From positions 1 to 10,257 of the forward strand of contig URYF01000053.1 in NCBI GenBank assembly GCA_900551965.1: a stretch of DNA of 10,257 nucleotides, given 5' to 3'. Of the stretch, positions 1-5,616 are shown one piece after another. Origin of the DNA: an uncultured bacterium. Lineage in GTDB: Bacteria; Cyanobacteriota; Vampirovibrionia; Gastranaerophilales; Gastranaerophilaceae. The notes below the pieces were generated by a model. The model saw only the letters and a program-made list of their open reading frames with translations. It was not told the origin of the DNA and made no database searches. How positions within the stretch are numbered: the first letter of the stretch is position 1; every line of letters begins with the position of its first letter. A program made the translations under genes and the position numbers.

Positions 1-414
1 CTTCAGCACCCGATAAACCTCGCGGAAGCACCGCGGCAGATCAGGCCAGAAATAGACGGTTTCAAAGGCCGTTACCGCATCGAACCAGTCGCCTGCAAAG
101 ATCATATTCGCCACGCTGCCTTGCAGAACGGCGCAGCGACCCTCTGTGATGGCGGCCTCGTTGACCTTTTTGGATTTCTCCACGCTGACGGGCGAATAGT
201 CGATGCCCTTCACGATGCCCTGCGGACATTTTTTTAGAAGTCTCTTGATGTTCGCACCGCCGCCGCAACCACAGTCCAGCACCTTAGCGTCCGGAGTAAG
301 CTCTAAAAAGCGAAGTCCCCACCGTGCCACGGCGCTGTGCCCCAGGTTCATCATGGCGACCATGATTTTCCCGCCAAAGCCTACGGGCTTGCGGGTATTT
401 TCAAAGAATGACAT
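1..414 (-). CDS. Class I SAM-dependent methyltransferase, N-terminal part (runs off left edge)
   Basis: This is the first 138 codons of a Rossmann-fold methyltransferase; the 3' end lies outside the window. The protein starts MSFFENTRKPVGFGGKIM. Motif I is VLDCGCGGG at residues 45-53, the SAM-binding glycine loop. It is followed by GIDYSP, with the ribose-binding acidic residue D72 at the end of strand beta-2. The segment FDAVTAFETVYFWPDL comes before REVYRVLK, typical of motif IV/post-IV in small-molecule methyltransferases of the UbiE/Methyltransf_11 type. The start at 412-414 is supported by GGAGG at 421-425, five to ten bases upstream. The stop of the upstream fragment lies one base before the ATG, so the two were translationally coupled. 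The substrate cannot be told from sequence. Base composition is clearly more GC-rich than the surface-protein operon to the right, suggesting a different origin. Confidence 0.9.
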   Translation of the reverse strand, partial: MSFFENTRKPVGFGGKIMVAMMNLGHSAVARWGLRFLELTPDAKVLDCGCGGGANIKRLLKKCPQGIVKGIDYSPVSVEKSKKVNEAAITEGRCAVLQGSVANMIFAGDWFDAVTAFETVYFWPDLPRCFREVYRVLK

Positions 415-415
415 A

Positions 416-589
416 TTACACCTCCAATTTTACACACTCGGCATAGGTCAGAGGGAACGAGGCTTTCAGCACAGCGCTTTGCCGCACCGTCCAGCCGTTT
501 TGCCGCAGGAAACGCAGGTATTCCTCGCTCGTCCATCTGCTGTGGAGAGGGAAGCCCGCCGGCTTCATGAAAAAGCGTCGTCGCCACAT
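416..589 (-). pseudogene. C-terminal remnant of a gene coupled to the methyltransferase
   Basis: A 57-codon frame reads MWRRRFFMKPAGFPLHSRWT and ends AECVKLEV, with its stop one base before the methyltransferase ATG. The segment SEEYLRFLRQNGWTV resembles the last helix/strand of a SAM-dependent methyltransferase or similar enzyme, so I read it as the tail of a larger protein. Upstream in the same frame a TGA occurs within about 12 codons. The neighbouring frame shows DSRLLFEIENYRG without any start codon. The coding signal therefore changes frame and stops near 600-640, where base composition also changes. An internal deletion, a frameshift or an insertion junction would all explain it. A GGGGG tract precedes the ATG at 589, so a short peptide could still be made. 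The family assignment is weak. Confidence 0.45.
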
Positions 590-665
590 CTTCGCCCCCG
601 GTAGTTTTCTATTTCAAACAGCAGCCGTGAATCTTGATAAATGTTGAAAAAAGTTCGTTTATCCG

Positions 666-703
666 TTTATAAGTATGATACAATCAAGTTAGCAATAACT
701 AAC
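666..703 (-). promoter_or_regulatory. Candidate promoter with overlapping operator dyad
   Basis: Reading leftward, TTGCTA (690-695) and TATAAA (666-671) are 18 bases apart. The dyad GTTAG-CAATAA-CTAAC (688-703) overlaps the -35 box, as in many TetR- or MarR-type operators. It would drive the truncated gene and the methyltransferase. No regulator gene for it is visible here. Confidence 0.4.
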
Positions 704-714
704 CTAATTATATC

Positions 715-748
715 AAAAAGCAGACAGAAAGTCAATTTGTTTGTCTGC
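715..748 (-). terminator. Intrinsic terminator, minus strand
   Basis: Arms GCAGACA (720-726) and TGTCTGC (742-748) form a 7-bp stem. Read on the minus strand it is followed by five Ts (715-719). It lies about 19 bases after the stop codon of the reading-frame fragment at 767-883, so it is probably that lost gene's terminator. Confidence 0.6.
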
Positions 749-766
749 CCTCTGAAGTTTCTGTTA

Positions 767-883
767 TCAGTAGGGAGCGTACTTTCCACCATATAAACTT
801 GTCAGATAAGTAATCCTTTTGATGGCTACCTTTTCATTTTTGATGGATAAACAATATAAAAAACTATCTCGGTACCAAAAATT
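767..883 (-). pseudogene. 3' tail of a lost minus-strand gene
   Basis: An open stretch of about 38 codons, with no start codon of its own, ends KVAIKRITYLTSLYGGKYAPY-like at a TGA (767-769). An intrinsic terminator follows at the expected distance. Stop-plus-terminator spacing is the main reason to think this was a real gene end. I do not recognise the family. The stretch spans the left copy of the 45-bp repeat; only about 15 codons of related sequence occur at the right copy. Codons further upstream look non-coding, so only roughly 767-862 may be authentic. Confidence 0.35.
817..861. repeat. 45-bp direct repeat, left copy
   Basis: This matches 10122-10166 in the same orientation with two mismatches (43/45). 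The shared core is GATGGATAAACAATATAAAA. The two copies bracket about 9.3 kb containing the operon and the integrase cassette. They could be attachment-site-like ends of a larger element, or a short homology left by recombination between related loci. Confidence 0.8.
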
Positions 884-943
884 CAATATTTAAGTACAAG
901 CTCATCATTTCTAGCTGATAATCCTACAAAAATTAGAACATCG

Positions 944-1043
944 GTTCTATAAATGTAATAGGTTTGTCTATATTGTTGACTAAAACACATTGCATTTTTT
1001 CTTCTAATTCATTTACGCTTTTTGCATAAACAGATTTATAAAT
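944..1043 (-). pseudogene. Integrase gene fragment (residues about 30-62)
   Basis: A 100-bp ungapped match to 9681-9780, inside the integrase gene, with five mismatches (95%). The reading frame is kept and encodes IYKSVYAKSVNELEEKMQC and following residues. Two amino acids differ from the intact gene (Q to E, S to P). A TGA lies directly upstream in frame and a TAA a few codons downstream, so it cannot be functional. It is in the same orientation as the intact gene but at the opposite end of the operon. It must be the relic of another copy of this recombinase gene. Confidence 0.9.
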
Positions 1044-1150
1044 TCATCAATTGTAAATATAAAATTCTGCCGGACACCGAGCAAGTATCAACAAATAAAT
1101 AGCAATTGTCACAAAAAGCGAACTATTGACAGGAAAAAAGCTTTCAAACG

Positions 1151-1180
1151 AAAAAAGGCTGGAGCATTGCTGCTCCAGCC
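1151..1180 (-). terminator. Strong intrinsic terminator of the surface-protein operon
   Basis: A perfect 10-bp stem, GGCTGGAGCA (1157-1166) and TGCTCCAGCC (1171-1180), has a TTGC loop. On the minus strand it is followed by six Ts (1151-1156). It begins 12 bases after the stop codon of the 1466-residue protein. Confidence 0.92.
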
Positions 1181-1192
1181 TAAGCTATTGAT

Positions 1193-4100
1193 TTACTTGT
1201 TTATATACTTAACATACTTTTGAACATTGCTGATAGAATCGGAAGCTTTAACTTCTGTTGATGACTCCTTAGCTTCAGTTTTCTTGTAGTAATAAGTATA
1301 TACCGGCTCTTGATAATACCAGCGTGTGCCGTATGAAACATCATCATATTCTCTGGACAGCCAAACAATATAATAATTTGTGCCATTATGATAATATCTA
1401 TATCCTGCATGTCCGCTGTAATCCTTGTGGTATGTCAAAGCAGATGTGACATCATACTCTCTATAATTACAATATGTATTGCTCTGTGCATAACTAAAAC
1501 TTGTGAAAGCTGAGTTTGCATAATGATAATACACATAGTGATGTGTTCTGCCCGTCTCATACTGTTCACTCCAAACATTTCTTGAACCATTGCTTGGATT
1601 TGAATATACAGGACCTTGTGTACCGCCCCAACCGGTTCTCTTAGTATCGTACTTAGTCCAACCGGACATACTTGACGAACTTGAAGAAGTTTTAGATGTA
1701 AGATCATATGTCCATTTTTGATCTACAACGCTTGCACCTTCAGGAAGTGCAGATTCAAGCACCCAATCGGAAGTAGGATTCTTTGTCCAATGAGCATACA
1801 ATGTGATGTTCTCAGCAGAGTTAAACACAGATGATTCTGTAATTTTGTCACCACCATCTTTAGCTGTATACCAACCATCGAAGGTATAGTAATCTCTTGT
1901 CGGAGTTGGTAATGAACCGTAGGTTGAACCATAAACAACTGTCTTGCTTGATTCGTTTACAACACCTTCGTTAGCATTAAACGATACTGTAAATACGCCC
2001 TTGAGATACTTATTGAATTCATCTACAGTAATACCGACAATCTTTCCGGTAACTTTCAATAAGTTCTTACCTGAAAGAATATCCTTTTCGGATGTAGCAA
2101 TCAAAAGATTACCATTAACCTTCAAAGAAGTAGCTAAAGCCGGATCAATTTGACTCAATGAAATTTGCTTACAAAGCATGGAATTACCAGTAGAAGCGGT
2201 TAATTCACAGTCGCCTCTAAGGGCTAAATTTGTCTTATCTGCAGTAAGTGCAAGACAAATGCCCGGTGATTTGATTGTTGTTTCATGCAATTCAACATTA
2301 GGCGAAGAAATCGTTAATGGAGTTTGACCATCGCAAACAAAATTCATTCTGTTTATGATTGTCTTCTTGGCATTAGAAACAATCCTTAAATTGTTATATG
2401 TTTTGCCAAAGCCATTGATAGTGAATGTCTCCATTGAGCTTGGAATTGTAAGAGTTGAATTATTCAGATTAGTACACTTATCGGTAACTCTTAAATAAAC
2501 TTCTTTTGCGCCTGAATTTACAGCAGCTTCAACTATACTCTTATTAGCAGCAGAAACCGTCAATAATGTCTTATTGCTTACAATGTTGGTTCCAAGACTT
2601 GTGATATTTGCACCAATGGTTAATTCTTCCATACTGGTACAACCTGCAAAAGCATTGCTTCCGATTTTCTTTATACCGGCAGCATTAACAAATTTAAGAG
2701 CTGTACAATTCTTGAATGCATTAGCAGGAATCTCGGTTATATAGTCAGAGAGTTCGACACCGGTAATATTTTTGCCGGCAAAAGCTGAAGCACTGATGCC
2801 TGTAACCTTAATAACGCTATTTGTACCGTCTTTATTGTCGATTACCTTGTATTCAGGAATAACAACATAATCATCTGTTCCTGTGTAATTTGTAATAATA
2901 CCGGATTTAGATACCTCAAGTCCATCACTTTCACAAACACGGTTTGCAACATACTTTGTGATATCCATAGGAATATCAAATTGAATTAACGAGCTTTCGT
3001 TGTCATCATAAGATGCAGTTTGGTAGGAATAATCCTCATACTCATACATCTTATCATCCATAACACTATATGTATTTGTGAAATAAGATTTAGAAGCAAT
3101 ATCATAACCTACAATTGCAAATACATGAGCTGTGCCAGCCATTATCCAACGATGATAACCGGACATTGTGTTTTGGGTTGTATAGGTTTCGGTTACTTCT
3201 TCACCGGTAGCAGTAGAGTAGGTAACGGCAGATGAATACTCATCTGACTTTGATTCAGAAGCTTGAGTTCCCTGTGTACTACTTTGAGAATCAGTATTGA
3301 TATAACTCTTACCGATATTATATTCTTGACTGATCTTTTCGGAGATAGCTTTTGATGCAGTAGAACTTTGTCCTACTTCGGAGCTACCACCATAACCGGA
3401 TTCATTATTCCAGCTTGCTGTGGAATTTTTAGTTGTTGATGATGATTTTGAAGAATTATAGCTTGCCGAATCGGTATTGTCCGTTTGAACACGAGAAGAA
3501 GTAGATTCTTTATCTGTTCTTGAAGCACTTAATCCAAGACCTATTTCTGTCTTGTTTTCAGCAGATATGCTTACAAAATCGACAGGAATTTTTGCTCCGA
3601 TAGTTGTAGTGTTCTTTATATCAAGATTAGCTGAAACATTGGTTTCTGTACTTGTTGAATGCTTGTTGTCAGTTTTCTTGTTTCTTACCGATGAAAGCAT
3701 AGCTGAACTTGAACTCGAATCACTTTGCGTAATTGAATCCGAACCGCTTGAACCGCTACTTACATACCAATTGTTACTCTGATTCTTATAATAACTATTG
3801 ATTTGTTCTTGTGTAACTGAATTTTCCTTTGCCCAACTTTCATTAACCGTTGTTGAGTCAGACCATTCTTTTGCAAGTGTCCATGAATATGAATCAGTAG
3901 TAGCTTTCTTAACTGTATTGGTGTATTTATCCATACAGTCTTGGCTTATAGATTTCTTAAATGTTTCTGTATGAGTTTTAGTAACGCCATTAGAATTTAT
4001 TTTGCCAAAATCATGAACAACTGAAAGCGGTACATTTCTGATTTCACCGATATTATATACGAAAAGAATTGTATTCGTATCGCTGTCTTCATACATTAAA

Positions 4101-5593
4101 GGTGTTCCATAGTCTTTATATGTCCATGCTTGATTTCTTTCACTGATCCAGTTGGCAGTATATGTTTTTGCACCTACTGTACCGGCAGGTATGTTTTTAA
4201 TTACATTACCATTATCATCGGACCAGCCGGAGAAAATATAACCATCAAGTTTTGGAGATGGAAGAACATGTTCTTCATCTACAGTATAAGTTTCTGAAGC
4301 AACCGGAATTAATTCAGATGAGAAATTCACTTTGTAACTAAGCTTCTCCCATCTTGCATACAAATCAATATTGCCCGTAGTTCCTGCAGGAATTGACTTA
4401 ATGTTTTCAGCCGCATCACCCGATGGCAAGTCATACCATCCAAGGAATTGATAGCCCGGAACAGACGGATTCGCAAATTTTGAAACACCTTGTTCACTTG
4501 TATATGTAGTAGGGTTGTCATTTTGAATTGTCTGTTGAGCTAAGTATTCGTCTCCGTTACTAATGTGATAAGTAATTGAATACTTAGTCTTAATAGGTAT
4601 TGGAATAATCTCCTGCTTTTTAAGAACAGTTCCGCAAGTTGAACAATGAGAGCCCTCGGTCAAGCCAGTCTTCTCATCAGTAGGTGCTACAGCAGGATCA
4701 ATTACAACAGTATGTCCTTTTGCTTTAATAACAGTATCCGCCTGTGATACTACATTATTGCCATCTTTATCGGTAAAATACTTTTCACAAGATGAACAGT
4801 ACCAATATGCGATATTACCATTTTCAGTACAAGTAGCCGCTTTAGCAGCTGTTGCAGTCATTGTGTGAGTATGAACATTACTTCCTCCCGGAACTAATGT
4901 AACACCATATCCTTCGGCATCTACAACATATCGTCTGATTAAAACGACATCTTTCATTGTAATTTCGCCGTCACCGTTTACATCGGCAGCCAACTTATTA
5001 GCTGTAACGCCATAACCGGTAACTAATCTTCTTACTAAAGTGACATCCTTAAGATCAATAGTTCCGTCGCCGTTGATATCGCCGGGAATGTAATCGATAA
5101 TAGTAACACTGCCATTATTGATTGTAACCGGAATATCGTTCAAATCCGAATCGATGATATTTCCGTTTTGATAAGAAAGTTTTACATTGAGTTTTGAATT
5201 TGCACTTACGTTCTTATCTACTGAAAATGTCAAAGTCAAAATAGTTCCGTCTTTGATATCCTCATCAGCAATTTCAAGAGCGTCCCATCCAAATTTACAT
5301 GGTGAATTGTAATTTTCCGGTTTAGTCATTGACAGAGCGCTAAATGCATCTCCGGATTTTGAGTCGATCAAAGTCAACCCTTTGTCATAAGTCACAGTAA
5401 AGTTCGCAGCCAGGATGCCCGGATTGTTCTTAACATTGATGTTTACTTCAACATTAGAACCCGGAACAGCATTAACACTTTCAACTGTAACCGTTGCAGC
5501 ATTTGCGGCACTTGCAATTATTGATGTAGGAAATACAGTTAACATCATCAGCAATGCCAAAAATACCGACAACAACTTTTTGGTTTTTGCCAT
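1193..5593 (-). CDS. Secreted cohesin-dockerin multidomain surface protein with InlB-type and LRR-type repeats
   Basis: The product has 1466 residues. Residues 1-32 are a signal peptide (KTKK, hydrophobic core, ASAANA). Residues 33-166 are cohesin-like (NNPGIL, CKFGWDALEI, closing NNGSVTI). Residues 170-226 are a type I dockerin with two calcium loops, DINGDGTIDLKD (172-183) and DVNGDGEITMKD (204-215). Residues 240-330 are a Cys/His-rich module with CxxC pairs. InlB-type repeats lie at 338-416, 420-483 and 1201-1271 (FLGWYD, ARW, AHWTK). Residues 490-870 are a Ser/Thr-rich region ending in GYHRWIMAGTAHVFAIVGYD. LRR_5/BspA-like repeats lie at about 920-1010 (AFKNCTALKFVN, AFAGCTSMEELTI), followed by a beta-rich stretch to about 1190. 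Residues 1275-1445 are a Tyr/Trp-rich C-terminus. There is no LPXTG signal. AAAGGATG at 5601-5608 supports the start. The gene lies 23 bases after the collagen-like gene in the same operon. The likely role is an extracellular adhesin or adaptor that docks onto a cohesin. Its ligand is unknown. Confidence 0.9.
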   Translation of the reverse strand: MAKTKKLLSVFLALLMMLTVFPTSIIASAANAATVTVESVNAVPGSNVEVNINVKNNPGILAANFTVTYDKGLTLIDSKSGDAFSALSMTKPENYNSPCKFGWDALEIADEDIKDGTILTLTFSVDKNVSANSKLNVKLSYQNGNIIDSDLNDIPVTINNGSVTIIDYIPGDINGDGTIDLKDVTLVRRLVTGYGVTANKLAADVNGDGEITMKDVVLIRRYVVDAEGYGVTLVPGGSNVHTHTMTATAAKAATCTENGNIAYWYCSSCEKYFTDKDGNNVVSQADTVIKAKGHTVVIDPAVAPTDEKTGLTEGSHCSTCGTVLKKQEIIPIPIKTKYSITYHISNGDEYLAQQTIQNDNPTTYTSEQGVSKFANPSVPGYQFLGWYDLPSGDAAENIKSIPAGTTGNIDLYARWEKLSYKVNFSSELIPVASETYTVDEEHVLPSPKLDGYIFSGWSDDNGNVIKNIPAGTVGAKTYTANWISERNQAWTYKDYGTPLMYEDSDTNTILFVYNIGEIRNVPLSVVHDFGKINSNGVTKTHTETFKKSISQDCMDKYTNTVKKATTDSYSWTLAKEWSDSTTVNESWAKENSVTQEQINSYYKNQSNNWYVSSGSSGSDSITQSDSSSSSAMLSSVRNKKTDNKHSTSTETNVSANLDIKNTTTIGAKIPVDFVSISAENKTEIGLGLSASRTDKESTSSRVQTDNTDSASYNSSKSSSTTKNSTASWNNESGYGGSSEVGQSSTASKAISEKISQEYNIGKSYINTDSQSSTQGTQASESKSDEYSSAVTYSTATGEEVTETYTTQNTMSGYHRWIMAGTAHVFAIVGYDIASKSYFTNTYSVMDDKMYEYEDYSYQTASYDDNESSLIQFDIPMDITKYVANRVCESDGLEVSKSGIITNYTGTDDYVVIPEYKVIDNKDGTNSVIKVTGISASAFAGKNITGVELSDYITEIPANAFKNCTALKFVNAAGIKKIGSNAFAGCTSMEELTIGANITSLGTNIVSNKTLLTVSAANKSIVEAAVNSGAKEVYLRVTDKCTNLNNSTLTIPSSMETFTINGFGKTYNNLRIVSNAKKTIINRMNFVCDGQTPLTISSPNVELHETTIKSPGICLALTADKTNLALRGDCELTASTGNSMLCKQISLSQIDPALATSLKVNGNLLIATSEKDILSGKNLLKVTGKIVGITVDEFNKYLKGVFTVSFNANEGVVNESSKTVVYGSTYGSLPTPTRDYYTFDGWYTAKDGGDKITESSVFNSAENITLYAHWTKNPTSDWVLESALPEGASVVDQKWTYDLTSKTSSSSSSMSGWTKYDTKRTGWGGTQGPVYSNPSNGSRNVWSEQYETGRTHHYVYYHYANSAFTSFSYAQSNTYCNYREYDVTSALTYHKDYSGHAGYRYYHNGTNYYIVWLSREYDDVSYGTRWYYQEPVYTYYYKKTEAKESSTEVKASDSISNVQKYVKYINK

Positions 5594-5616
5594 AGTTTCT
5601 CATCCTTTCATAAATA

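Larger units (their letters stand above)
590..1150. other. AT-rich scar region with gene fragments, no intact gene
   Basis: This stretch of about 560 bases has no intact gene. In order it holds a promoter/operator-like block (666-703), a minus-strand terminator (715-748), the 3' tail of a lost minus-strand reading frame (767-883) that includes one copy of a 45-bp direct repeat (817-861), and a 100-bp fragment of the integrase gene (944-1043). Positions 862-943 and 1044-1140 match nothing I can recognise elsewhere in the window. The pile-up of fragments suggests repeated insertion, deletion or recombination between the GC-rich left flank and the operon. Confidence 0.6.

Noticed and set aside
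203..604. 133-residue plus-strand ORF
   Set aside because: Opposite-strand shadow of the methyltransferase and its neighbour in GC-rich DNA; no ribosome site and no recognisable protein.
860..880. Possible third recombination site (AACTATC at about 863)
   Set aside because: Only seven bases match the spacer region and neither arm is present.
1141..1154. 14-base match CTTTCAAACGAAAA to 8562-8575
   Set aside because: Too short and AT-rich, with no extension on either side; likely chance.
1044..1195. Plus-strand open frame running across 1060-1210
   Set aside because: It reads through the operon terminator and has no start or ribosome site; the amino-acid string is typical of chance translation.
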